Shown piece by piece: positions 1 through 8,065 of a DNA stretch of 11,845 nt. The stretch is taken from contig CAJUGG010000082.1 in NCBI GenBank assembly GCA_910585995.1, positions 1 to 11,845 on the forward strand, read 5' to 3'. Positions within the stretch are counted from its first letter, which is position 1. Each line of letters starts with the position of its first letter. Under the pieces are notes generated by a model that did not search any database, was not told the origin of the DNA, and saw nothing but the letters and a program-made list of their open reading frames with translations. This DNA is from an uncultured Lachnospiraceae bacterium (lineage in GTDB: Bacteria; Bacillota; Clostridia; Lachnospirales; Lachnospiraceae). The position numbers and the translations under genes were made by a program.

Positions 1-1
1 A

Positions 2-29
2 ATGTTCCCCGCATATGCGGGGGTGATTT
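2..29 (+). repeat. Solitary variant CRISPR repeat, probable trailer-end repeat of an upstream array
   Basis: This 28-nt stretch matches the downstream type I-E repeat at 23 of 28 positions by direct alignment. The CCCCGC/GCGGGG stem arms and the following GTGAT are kept. The loop is ATAT instead of GTAG, the first base is A instead of G, and the last two bases are TT instead of CC. The core CCCCGCATATGCGGGG is a perfect 16-bp palindrome. No further repeat follows in the next 140 nt, so it is either the degenerate last repeat of an array lying left of the window or an orphan. The orientation is the same as in the right-hand array. Confidence 0.8.
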
Positions 30-95
30 TCAATGGAAAATGGAAATCTGTGATTTTAAATTGTGCTTCTCGTGTATAAATTTATGGTTTTGTTA

Positions 96-124
96 TTGAC
101 ATATGTTCCCTATTGTATTATAGT
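96..124 (+). promoter_or_regulatory. Sigma-A type promoter for the ATPase-cas operon
   Basis: TTGACA at 96-101 is a perfect -35 element. TATAGT at 119-124 matches the -10 consensus at 5 of 6 positions, with an ideal 17-bp gap. Transcription would start near 131, about 38 nt before the ATG at 169. An 8-bp palindrome, ACATATGT (99-106), overlaps the -35 box and could be an operator, but it is short. This is the only strong promoter I see before the array, so it probably drives the ATPase gene and all the cas genes. Confidence 0.75.
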
Positions 125-168
125 GAACTTGTAGACAGGAGTGATGCTTTAAAGAAAGGTTTCAGGAT

Positions 169-1863
169 ATGGTAAGACCGATTGGAATTGGGATTCAGAA
201 TTTTGAAAAATTGATCACAGAACATTGTCTTTACATTGACAAAACAGATTTTATCAGAGAGTGGTGGGAAAATAAGGATGAGGTGACGCTGATTACCCGT
301 CCTCGGAGATTTGGAAAGACCTTAAACATGAATATGTTAGAACGGTTTTTATCTGTGGAATATGCAGGGCGGGGTGAGGTCTTTGAAGGACTATCCATAT
401 GGAAAGATGAAAAATATCGAAAGCTTCAGGGGACATATCCGGTTATTTTTTTGAGTTTTGCAGATATCAAAGCCAATACGTTTAGCCTTGCCAGAGAGAA
501 GATCTGTATGCTGATACAAGAAGTGTACAGCAAGCATGATTATTTGCTGTCTCAAGGGAGCTTAAAAGAGGAAGAACACAGATTCTATCAAAGGGTCTTT
601 GGGGAGATGAGTGATGCAGAGGCTTCATATTCTTTAAAGAATCTTTCCGGCTACTTGTCGCGTTATTATGGGAAAAAAGTGATGATTCTGTTGGATGAAT
701 ATGATACGCCACTACAGGAAGCCTGGGTATATGGGTACTGGCGGGAGATGGTGGATTTTATCCGAGGGCTGTTTAATTCTACTTTTAAAACGAATCCTTA
801 TCTGGAACGGGCAGTTATGACAGGGATTACAAGAGTCAGCAAGGAGTCGATTTTTTCGGACTTAAATCATCTGACAGTAGTGACAACTACTTCTATGATG
901 TATGCGAGCAGTTTTGGTTTTACAGAAGAAGAAGTATTTGCTGTGCTTGATGAGTGTGGGATGCATCAGCGCTGTGCAGAAGCTAAGAACTGGTATGATG
1001 GATTTACTTTTGGAAGTAGTCGGGATATCTATAATCCATGGTCTATTTTGTATTATCTGAAGACGGGGGAACTTTCCACTTACTGGGCTAACACCAGCAG
1101 CAATAGTCTGATCGACAAGCTTGTCCGGGAAGGCAGCATGGAGATTAAGACCTCTATGGAAAGGCTGCTAAAAGGAGAACCTCTGTGCAAAGAGATTGAT
1201 GAACAGATTATCTTTGATCAATTGGATACAAATGAAAATGCTATATGGAGCCTGTTTTTGGCGAGTGGATATCTGAAGGTCGAAAGCTATCAGATGATCG
1301 AGGAGACGGGAGAGGAGCTATACGAATTAGCCATAACTAACAAAGAAGTACAGATTATGTTCCGCAAGATGATAAAAAAATGGTTTGCCGGCTCCGGGGC
1401 TGCCTATCATGGATTTTTAAAAGCATTGCTGGAAGACGATATAAAGTCTATGAATGTCTATATAAATAAAGTGGCGTTGACCACTATCAGTTTCTTTGAC
1501 AGCGGGAAAAAGCCTTCTGTGGAATCAGAGCCAGAGCGTTTCTATCATGGTTTTGTATTGGGACTTGTGGTAGAACTGGCAGATCATTATATTATCACTT
1601 CCAACCGGGAGAGCGGATTTGGCAGGTATGATGTGATCTTGGAGCCTCGAAAGAAGACTGATCCTGCGGTGATTATGGAGTTTAAAGTGAGAGATTTTGA
1701 AGATGAGGCATCTTTGGAAGAGACTGCAGATGAGGCTTTAAAACAGATCGACAAACAGCAGTACAGGGCTGATTTAGAATATCGGGGGATTCCTGCAGAA
1801 CAGATCCGGGCCTATGGTTTTGCATTTGAAGGAAAGAAGGTCTTGATTAAAAAGGGAAAATAA
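169..1863 (+). CDS. AAA-ATPase-like protein with C-terminal PD-(D/E)XK nuclease-like domain
   Basis: This 564-residue protein belongs, by motif recognition, to the AAA-ATPase_like/PDDEXK_9 (formerly DUF1703) group, which is abundant in gut Clostridia and Bacteroidota and has no settled function. The N-terminal ATPase shows a family-type P-loop RPRRFGKT (residues 44-51), a Walker B strand VMILLDEYD (171-179), and the characteristic MTGITRVSKESIFSDLNH block (about 217-234). The C-terminal part carries a PD-(D/E)XK signature: D488 in GRYDVIL and E504-x-K506 in IMEFKV, followed by a helix with Q531. There is no signal peptide or obvious membrane segment, so it is probably cytoplasmic. The ATG at 169 follows AGAAAGG (153-159) at suitable spacing. 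The stop codon lies 3 nt before cas3, and the cas3 ribosome binding site lies inside this gene, which suggests co-transcription and translational coupling. A role in CRISPR immunity is inferred from position only; a chance insertion upstream of cas3 is the alternative. Confidence 0.85.
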   Translation: MVRPIGIGIQNFEKLITEHCLYIDKTDFIREWWENKDEVTLITRPRRFGKTLNMNMLERFLSVEYAGRGEVFEGLSIWKDEKYRKLQGTYPVIFLSFADIKANTFSLAREKICMLIQEVYSKHDYLLSQGSLKEEEHRFYQRVFGEMSDAEASYSLKNLSGYLSRYYGKKVMILLDEYDTPLQEAWVYGYWREMVDFIRGLFNSTFKTNPYLERAVMTGITRVSKESIFSDLNHLTVVTTTSMMYASSFGFTEEEVFAVLDECGMHQRCAEAKNWYDGFTFGSSRDIYNPWSILYYLKTGELSTYWANTSSNSLIDKLVREGSMEIKTSMERLLKGEPLCKEIDEQIIFDQLDTNENAIWSLFLASGYLKVESYQMIEETGEELYELAITNKEVQIMFRKMIKKWFAGSGAAYHGFLKALLEDDIKSMNVYINKVALTTISFFDSGKKPSVESEPERFYHGFVLGLVVELADHYIITSNRESGFGRYDVILEPRKKTDPAVIMEFKVRDFEDEASLEETADEALKQIDKQQYRADLEYRGIPAEQIRAYGFAFEGKKVLIKKGK

Positions 1864-1866
1864 TAG

Positions 1867-4641
1867 ATGCAAAAGAGATATAAGAGACTGATGGCGAAGA
1901 CAGACCGGGAAACAGATGATCGATGGCTTCCATTATGGATGCATTTGCGGGATACAGCGGGGATTATGCGGCATCTGGTGTTAAGATGGATTCCCAAATC
2001 TGTGATACATGCAGCAAATCTGAATGAGGAACAATTTTTGATAGTAGCCGTGTTTCTTGCGGCTGTCCATGACATCGGAAAGGCAATTTCCTATTTCCAA
2101 TGTGTTATTACAAGGTCTTGCCAAGAGAAGTATGAGGAGATTACAAACAGTGGTTTTATCGTGAACAAGACATATCGGGCGGAAGGAAAGACGCCACATG
2201 CCTATGCAGGGCAATGGATTCTAAAGAGCGATACCACTGGATTTGGAATACATGAAAGTCTGACAATGGTAGTAGGGGCGCACCATGGGAGACCAATCGG
2301 TGCGGATTCGATCATGGGAGCAGCGGATCTGCTTTTGAAATATCCGGTAAATTTTTACGGCAGAGAGAAAGATAAAGAGACAGAGATCATATGGAAAGAA
2401 GCCTGGCAGGATATTGTAGAGCAGGCGCTGGAATTGGCAGGGATTTCATCCGTTAGTGATTTACCCGTGCTGACCTTAAAGGCGCAGATCTTGCTGTCAG
2501 GATTATTGATTACCGCCGATTGGATTGCAAGCAATACTGCGTTTTTTCCACTGCTGTCACTGGAAGATTCTGGAGAAGAAAATGTCTATCCTGATCGAGT
2601 CCATGATGGGTGGAAAAAGGCTGCTTTTTCTGAGGGATGGGATTCGGAAGTCAATCAAATGGACGAAGAAGAATTTGAAAAACGATTTGGATTTTCTCCC
2701 AATGATGTGCAAAAATGTGTGATAGATATCATAAATCATACGAAAAATCCTGGCATCTTTGTGCTGGAGGCCCAGATGGGGGTCGGAAAGACAGAGACTG
2801 CATTAGGAGCTGCGGAAGTATTGGCATCGAGAAAAGAGGCAGGAGGGATCTTTTATGGACTTCCTACCCAGGCAACAAGCAATGGGTTGTTTGAACGATT
2901 ATATAAATGGGGAGCAAAGGCGTCAGAAGGTACATCCAATACCATTCAGTTGGTTCACAGTTCTGCAGAATTTAACGAGGATTATCATCAGCTGGTCATG
3001 AAAGGGAAAGCATACATGGAAGAGGATGAACGAGCTCCGGATCAGCTGGGAGTGAATACGTGGTTTCAAGGGAGCAAGAAAGCGCTTCTGGCGGATTTTG
3101 TCATAGGCACTGTGGATCAGTTTTTGATGGCTTCGCTAAGAAGAAAACACTTTATGCTAAGGCATGTGGGTTTGGTCGGAAAAGTGATTGTGATTGATGA
3201 ATGTCACGCATATGATGCATATATGAACGAATATCTGGAACGTTCATTACAGTGGGTGGCAGCCTATGGAGTCCCTGTGATCTTATTGTCAGCGACACTG
3301 CCTTTTGACAGGCGGGAAGCGTTGGTAAACTGTTATGCCGAGGCATATGCCAAATATTATCTGAAAAAGAAAAAGGCAGAGATTACGTACAGGAATCCCG
3401 GATGGGCACAAAATACGGGCTATCCTCTTTTGACCTGGACAGATGGAGAGACGGTTGGACAAGTAGGTATTGAGCAGGATATACAAGATAAAACGGTAAA
3501 AATTCAGCAGGTGGATCAGATCTTAGATATGATTCATCTGGTAGATGACAGACTGGCAGAAGGGGGATGTGCCTGTATAATCGTAAATACCGTAAAAACT
3601 GCTCAAAAGATCTATGAAGAATGTAAAAGAGAAATGGAGCATGTCACTTTGATACTATACCATGCGCAATATATCATGCCGGACCGCTATCAAAAGGAGC
3701 AGGCATTGCTTGAGAAAATGGGAAAAAGTTCCAATAAAGAGGACAGAAATCGACTGATATTGATTGGAACGCAAGTGCTCGAACAGTCTTTGGATTATGA
3801 TGCGGATCTTATGGTCACACAGCTTTGCCCGATGGATCTGCTGCTTCAGAGGATCGGGAGACTTCACAGACATGAGCGTTTCAGACCCAAGCGTCTGAAG
3901 TCTCCAGAATGTATTATTTTGCGGGAAGGTGAAGAGGCTTATGATAAGGGCACTAAAAGTATCTATGGGGACTATCTTTTGATGCGGACGGAAGCCATCT
4001 TGCCGGATGAAATCAAGATACCTGGCGATATTTCTGCATTGGTGCAAAAGGTGTATGATACAAAAGATCATCTGGGGATCACCAAAGAATCCTATCTGGC
4101 TGCACAAACAGAGCATACAGATAAGATAAAAGAAAAAAAGAAGAAAGCAAATGAGTATCTATTGAGGCGGCCTTCCTCAAAACTGATGCAGGCGATTCTT
4201 GACAATCCTGAAATATCAAGTGAGACATTGGCAAGTGCAGGTGTCAGGGATGCTGCGTCTTCGATAGAGGTTCTGTTGATGAAGAGAGGACAAGACGGGG
4301 AGATCTTGTTTACAGGAGAAGATGCAAGAGAATCTTTTGGACTGTCTGCATTTCAGGTTCCGGATCGGGAACAGGGACGAAAGATTGCTATGCAACGGAT
4401 CAAGCTGCCGCACGCATTGTGTATGGAATGGAATCAAAACGATACTATCTCGGAACTAGAGGAGAAAAACAGAAGGGAGTTGTCCCAATGGCAGTTGTCT
4501 TCCTGGCTGAAAGGAGAATTGATTCTTTTATTAGATCAGGAGAATCGGGGAGAACTGAATGGATATACCTTACACTATAGCTTTGAAAAAGGATTAGAGT
4601 ATGAGAGAAAGGAGGAAAGAGATGCAAAAGAAGGAGTTTAA
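1867..4641 (+). CDS. cas3: CRISPR-associated helicase/nuclease Cas3 (type I-E)
   Basis: This 924-residue protein is the effector that Cascade recruits to nick, unwind and degrade target DNA. The N-terminal HD nuclease domain shows H26 (MHLRDT), H68-D69 (AVHDIGK), H111 (PHAYAG), H139-H140 (GAHHGRP) and D218 (TADWI), the expected metal-binding set. The superfamily 2 helicase part follows: motif I GVGKT (305-309), GLPTQATSN (331-339), DECH (444-447), SAT (475-477) and motif VI QRIGRLHRH (661-669). The remaining C-terminal part fits the Cas3 accessory domain. Length is normal for I-E Cas3. The ATG at 1867 is 3 nt after the ATPase stop and is preceded by AAAGGG (about 1852-1857); an in-frame ATG at 1891 is a weaker alternative start. 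The 3' end overlaps cas8e by 20 nt. No frameshift or missing catalytic residue is visible. Confidence 0.97.
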   Translation: MQKRYKRLMAKTDRETDDRWLPLWMHLRDTAGIMRHLVLRWIPKSVIHAANLNEEQFLIVAVFLAAVHDIGKAISYFQCVITRSCQEKYEEITNSGFIVNKTYRAEGKTPHAYAGQWILKSDTTGFGIHESLTMVVGAHHGRPIGADSIMGAADLLLKYPVNFYGREKDKETEIIWKEAWQDIVEQALELAGISSVSDLPVLTLKAQILLSGLLITADWIASNTAFFPLLSLEDSGEENVYPDRVHDGWKKAAFSEGWDSEVNQMDEEEFEKRFGFSPNDVQKCVIDIINHTKNPGIFVLEAQMGVGKTETALGAAEVLASRKEAGGIFYGLPTQATSNGLFERLYKWGAKASEGTSNTIQLVHSSAEFNEDYHQLVMKGKAYMEEDERAPDQLGVNTWFQGSKKALLADFVIGTVDQFLMASLRRKHFMLRHVGLVGKVIVIDECHAYDAYMNEYLERSLQWVAAYGVPVILLSATLPFDRREALVNCYAEAYAKYYLKKKKAEITYRNPGWAQNTGYPLLTWTDGETVGQVGIEQDIQDKTVKIQQVDQILDMIHLVDDRLAEGGCACIIVNTVKTAQKIYEECKREMEHVTLILYHAQYIMPDRYQKEQALLEKMGKSSNKEDRNRLILIGTQVLEQSLDYDADLMVTQLCPMDLLLQRIGRLHRHERFRPKRLKSPECIILREGEEAYDKGTKSIYGDYLLMRTEAILPDEIKIPGDISALVQKVYDTKDHLGITKESYLAAQTEHTDKIKEKKKKANEYLLRRPSSKLMQAILDNPEISSETLASAGVRDAASSIEVLLMKRGQDGEILFTGEDARESFGLSAFQVPDREQGRKIAMQRIKLPHALCMEWNQNDTISELEEKNRRELSQWQLSSWLKGELILLLDQENRGELNGYTLHYSFEKGLEYERKEERDAKEGV
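4608..4615 (+). promoter_or_regulatory. Ribosome binding site that sets the cas8e start
   Basis: AAAGGAGG lies inside the cas3 reading frame with 6 nt between it and the ATG at 4622. An in-frame ATG at 4601 lies upstream of this site and has no comparable signal. Protein similarity also begins at the later Met (FNLLDESWIRV soon follows), so 4622 is the preferred start. Confidence 0.8.
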
Positions 4642-6328
4642 TCTTCTGGATGAGTCATGGATTCGAGTGGTAACACCTTCATTGGAACCAAAAGAAGTTT
4701 CTTTGGTCGATGCATTGGTTCATGCACATGAATATCAATATTTATCCGGAGAGATGCCGACGCAGGACGCAGCAATTTTTCGATTGCTTCTTGCAGCAGC
4801 GCTGACGATTTTCTATCGCTATCGTGCAGATGGAGAAAGCAGCAGACTTTCCGAGAGCATGATAGAAGAGGAAGCAGGAGATGATGAAGATGCTGATGAC
4901 TGGGAAGAGGAGGAGATCGCACTCATACGCTGGCAAAGATATTGGAGAGCAGGGAGATTTCCGGAGGAGGCAGTAAGGGAGTACTTGGAAAGCTTTCGCG
5001 AACGGTTTTGGCTGTTTCATCCAGAGACACCATTTTGGCAGGTGAATGATCTGCAGTATGGGACCGATTATGGTTCAGAATGTCTCTTTGGCAATATCAA
5101 GGAAAGCAACAACGCAAAAACCAGACATCATTTTAGCATGACAGACGGAGAAGAATTAAAACGACTCAGCTATGGAGAGGCAGCGCGTTGGCTTGTGCAC
5201 CTAAACGCCTATGCAGTCAATGTAAAGACAGATAAAAAGGCTCCAGGAGAAGGGCTGCCAGTAGGAGTAGGCAGACTGGGACAGCTTGGGTATGTTATGG
5301 TGAATGGGGACAATCTGTTTCAGATGTTGATGCTCAATCTATGTGCACAAAAAGCAGACGGAGAACTTTGGGAAGAGCCAAAACCCGTCTGGGAACAGGC
5401 AGTCAGAACCGGACAGGGGTGTAAGATCAGTGCATTTGACAATCTGCCTGAACGATATACGATACAATCCAGACGCATCATGCTAAAAAGAGAGGAAGGC
5501 AGTGTGACAGGATATCGCGCCATAGGAGGAGATTTTACTTCTCTGGAAGATGATTTCGATGAACCGATGACTATCTGGAAAGGGAAAAAGGCAGATAAAA
5601 AAACAGATATACAACATTTTATGCCACAGACTCACAATCCGGCGATTCATGTATGGAGAGAATTTCCGGCGCTTTTGGATTCTGCTCGCAGTACCAATAC
5701 AGGAGAGAAACATCCTGAACACAATCCTGGAGTGGTACAGTGGATGCAGGCGCTGCATATGCATCAATTGCTTCCCCCGGATTTTTTATTGACATTTCGG
5801 ATGATTGGAATGGTGTATGGGGATCAGATGAGTTATACCTATGGAGATTGTGTGAATGATTCTCTTACGATGTCGGCAGAACTTTTGTCTGATCTGGATA
5901 AGGTATGGATCAGCCATATCTGTGACCAGGTTGAAAAATGTCAAAAAGTGGCTTCGGAGGCGTTGAATCATGCTGCTTATCGGTTCTGCAAGCTTTTATA
6001 TGGAAATGGTTCCGCTAAAAATGGCATCAAAGATGCTCTGATCAGAACCTATTATTTTTCCATAGATGGTCCATTCAGAGAGTGGCTGATGAATATAGAT
6101 CCCAAGACGGACAGCGGAGAAGAAAAACAGGACGAATGGGAAAGACAGTCGTATCATTATGCCAGAAAGGCTGTGGAAGACTATGTGATCACCTTGGGGA
6201 GTGATCTTTATATTTACAGGGAAGAGGAAGCAAAGAGTGGTAAGAAAAGTTTGCTGACGATTCCGGGAATCATGAATGGGTTTTTATGGGAACTGGGGAA
6301 GATTTATAAAAAAACCGAGAACAAATGA
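4622..6328 (+). CDS. cas8e: Cascade large subunit Cas8e (Cse1/CasA)
   Basis: This protein of 568 residues is the Cascade subunit that reads the PAM and docks Cas3. The N-terminus FNLLDESWIRV (6-16) and PTQDAAIFRLLLAAAL (46-61) are typical of Cse1. The stretch SECLFGNIKESNNAKTRHHF (152-171) matches the flexible Cse1 loop implicated in PAM contact. The C-terminal portion (about 375-568) is helical and fits the four-helix-bundle domain. A strongly acidic run lies at 82-98, where 13 of 17 residues are D or E. The start was chosen at the Met after a strong AAAGGAGG rather than at the in-frame ATG 21 nt upstream. It overlaps the end of cas3 and is followed by cas11 after 15 nt. It looks intact, and its length is usual for the family. 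Confidence 0.95.
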   Translation: MQKKEFNLLDESWIRVVTPSLEPKEVSLVDALVHAHEYQYLSGEMPTQDAAIFRLLLAAALTIFYRYRADGESSRLSESMIEEEAGDDEDADDWEEEEIALIRWQRYWRAGRFPEEAVREYLESFRERFWLFHPETPFWQVNDLQYGTDYGSECLFGNIKESNNAKTRHHFSMTDGEELKRLSYGEAARWLVHLNAYAVNVKTDKKAPGEGLPVGVGRLGQLGYVMVNGDNLFQMLMLNLCAQKADGELWEEPKPVWEQAVRTGQGCKISAFDNLPERYTIQSRRIMLKREEGSVTGYRAIGGDFTSLEDDFDEPMTIWKGKKADKKTDIQHFMPQTHNPAIHVWREFPALLDSARSTNTGEKHPEHNPGVVQWMQALHMHQLLPPDFLLTFRMIGMVYGDQMSYTYGDCVNDSLTMSAELLSDLDKVWISHICDQVEKCQKVASEALNHAAYRFCKLLYGNGSAKNGIKDALIRTYYFSIDGPFREWLMNIDPKTDSGEEKQDEWERQSYHYARKAVEDYVITLGSDLYIYREEEAKSGKKSLLTIPGIMNGFLWELGKIYKKTENK

Positions 6329-6343
6329 TAGAAAGGGGAGAAT

Positions 6344-6967
6344 ATGAGCAAAAAGGCAGAGATTGAAAATTTTGTAGGCAAAAAACTACATAGTTTGCAG
6401 GCAGAAGCAGATCTTGGCAGCGGTAAGGCGATGATCGCCAATCTTCGGCGGGGAGCAGGGCGGGAGATTGGAGAACTTCCACAGCTGTTAGGAATCCTGT
6501 TAAAAGACATGCCGCAGGAGTTCTGGAGCAAAGATGGAACTGCCACAAAGGAAGAATGGGTGTGTTATACGGTATTGACATTATATGCGCTGCATCAGCA
6601 GGGATATGATGCAAAAAAGCAGTGGATGCACACGGACGAAGAAGTCAGTATGGGGACAGCCTTGTATCGATTGAAAAATTCCTATGGCAATGATCCCAAT
6701 GCAGAGCAGAGGATTGTGCAAAAAATGCGGATGCTTGCCACAGCAGTAGACAGAAAGGAGTTATCCTATCATCTGCGGGGCATTGTGCAACTACTTAGAA
6801 GCAATGGCATTTTCATGAATTATCAAAAGCTGGCAGGAGATCTGTATGAGATGCAGTTCCAAGAAGGAAAGAAACGAGTGTGTCTAAAATGGGGACAGGA
6901 TTTCTATGGGGGAAGAACTCAAGAAGAAAATGAAGAAAATGAAGAAAAAAAGGAGAAAGATAAATGA
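6344..6967 (+). CDS. cas11e: Cascade small subunit Cas11e (Cse2/CasB)
   Basis: This 207-residue protein sits at the invariant position between cas8e and cas7e. In type I-E two copies form the inner belly of Cascade and stabilise the crRNA-DNA hybrid and displaced strand. N-terminal features fit Cse2: a helical start, then GSGKAMIANLRRGAGREIGELPQL (about 26-49) with the basic LRRG segment, and a central EEWVCYTVLTLYALHQQG helix. The C-terminal end is an unusual charged tail, EENEENEEKKEKDK, encoded by a short 9-nt tandem repeat, and is probably disordered. AAAGGGGAG (6332-6340) precedes the ATG. The TGA stop overlaps the cas7e ATG as ATGA. Identification rests on the motif and gene order. Confidence 0.93.
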   Translation: MSKKAEIENFVGKKLHSLQAEADLGSGKAMIANLRRGAGREIGELPQLLGILLKDMPQEFWSKDGTATKEEWVCYTVLTLYALHQQGYDAKKQWMHTDEEVSMGTALYRLKNSYGNDPNAEQRIVQKMRMLATAVDRKELSYHLRGIVQLLRSNGIFMNYQKLAGDLYEMQFQEGKKRVCLKWGQDFYGGRTQEENEENEEKKEKDK

Positions 6968-8061
6968 ACAAAAATTTGTATGTTGATTTTCATGTAATTC
7001 AAACCGTTCCGCCTAGCTGCGTAAACAGAGATGATACGGGAAGCCCTAAGACTGCGATGTATGGGGGAACCATGAGGGCCAGGGTATCTTCCCAGGCGTG
7101 GAAAAGTGCCATGAGAAAGATGTTTAAAGAGCTGTTTGCATCAGAGCAGCTTGGATATCGAACTAAAAAGCTTTCGGAACTGGTTGTAAATCAAATATGT
7201 GCAGATCATGAGGAATTTGATATCAAAGAGGCAGAGAAGACAGTAAAGGAAGCATTAGAGCTGGCTGGAGTTAAGGCAGGATCAGATAAAAAAGATGCTC
7301 TTTTCTTTGTCAGTGCGAAACAAATTAAAAATATTGCCGATCTTACGGTGAAATATTATGAAGATACTTCTTCTAAAAAAGAAAAGGATAAGATGTTCAA
7401 ATCCGATTTTGAAAAAGCAGTTAATGATGATCCAAGTGTGGATATCCTGTTGTTTGGCCGTATGGCAGCAAGCAATCCCAGCCTGAATTATGATGCAGCA
7501 GCCCAAGTGGCTCATAGCATATCTACCCATGCAGTAAGCAATGAATATGATTATTTTACAGCAGTGGATGATTGTGGAGCAGAAGATACAGCAGGAGCAG
7601 GGCATCTGGGAACAGTGGAGTTTAATTCTTCTACGCTATACCGTTATGCAACTGTCAATGTAAGAGAATTGGCGGAAAATCTGGACATAGACGAGTTGAA
7701 ATTGGCAGTGAGAGGCTTTGGAGAGGCATTTATCCGTTCTATGCCAACTGGAAAACAGAATACTTTTGCGAACCGAACAGTTCCTGATCTGATTTATGTG
7801 ACCATACGAGAGGATCAGCCGATTAATCTGTCAGGAGCTTTTGAAAGACCAGTAATAACTGAAAACAGGGGATATGTGGAGGCATCGGAAAAAGCACTGA
7901 TCAAAGAAGCACGCAGAGTGTATGAGAACTATGCGGCAGATCCTTCGAAGGCATGGATAGTTGGAGGAGATTATGGGGATTTTGCTGAAAAGGTAAATCT
8001 GACAGAGCTTTTGGATCAGGTGGAACAGGAGATCGAAAAATGCCTGAAGGAAGGGAAGTGA
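6964..8061 (+). CDS. cas7e: Cascade backbone subunit Cas7e (Cse4/CasC)
   Basis: This 365-residue RAMP-fold protein polymerises (six copies in characterised type I-E complexes) along the crRNA spacer. Diagnostic segments are NRDDTGSPKTAMYGGTMRAR (21-40) running into VSSQAWKSAMR (41-51), DILLFGRM (160-167), the VAHSISTHAV and DYFTAVDD blocks (182-203), and GAGHLGTVEFNSSTLYRYAT (211-230). Length is normal. The ATG overlaps the cas11 stop by 4 nt and has AGGAG (6951-6955) 8 nt upstream, a strong site that suits the highest-copy subunit. It ends 4 nt before cas5e. Confidence 0.97.
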   Translation: MNKNLYVDFHVIQTVPPSCVNRDDTGSPKTAMYGGTMRARVSSQAWKSAMRKMFKELFASEQLGYRTKKLSELVVNQICADHEEFDIKEAEKTVKEALELAGVKAGSDKKDALFFVSAKQIKNIADLTVKYYEDTSSKKEKDKMFKSDFEKAVNDDPSVDILLFGRMAASNPSLNYDAAAQVAHSISTHAVSNEYDYFTAVDDCGAEDTAGAGHLGTVEFNSSTLYRYATVNVRELAENLDIDELKLAVRGFGEAFIRSMPTGKQNTFANRTVPDLIYVTIREDQPINLSGAFERPVITENRGYVEASEKALIKEARRVYENYAADPSKAWIVGGDYGDFAEKVNLTELLDQVEQEIEKCLKEGK

Positions 8062-8065
8062 CAGA

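Noticed and set aside
6..29. Left-edge hairpin followed by TTTT read as an intrinsic terminator
   Set aside because: The T run is only four bases and is separated from the stem by GTGA; the match to the CRISPR repeat explains the hairpin better.
3655..4116. A 153-codon open frame on the minus strand
   Set aside because: It is antisense to the helicase C-terminal region of cas3, resembles no family I know, and sits opposite a clearly real gene.
4601..4621. An upstream in-frame ATG for cas8e that would add seven residues
   Set aside because: The strong AAAGGAGG lies downstream of this ATG and correctly spaced before 4622, and family similarity begins after the later Met.
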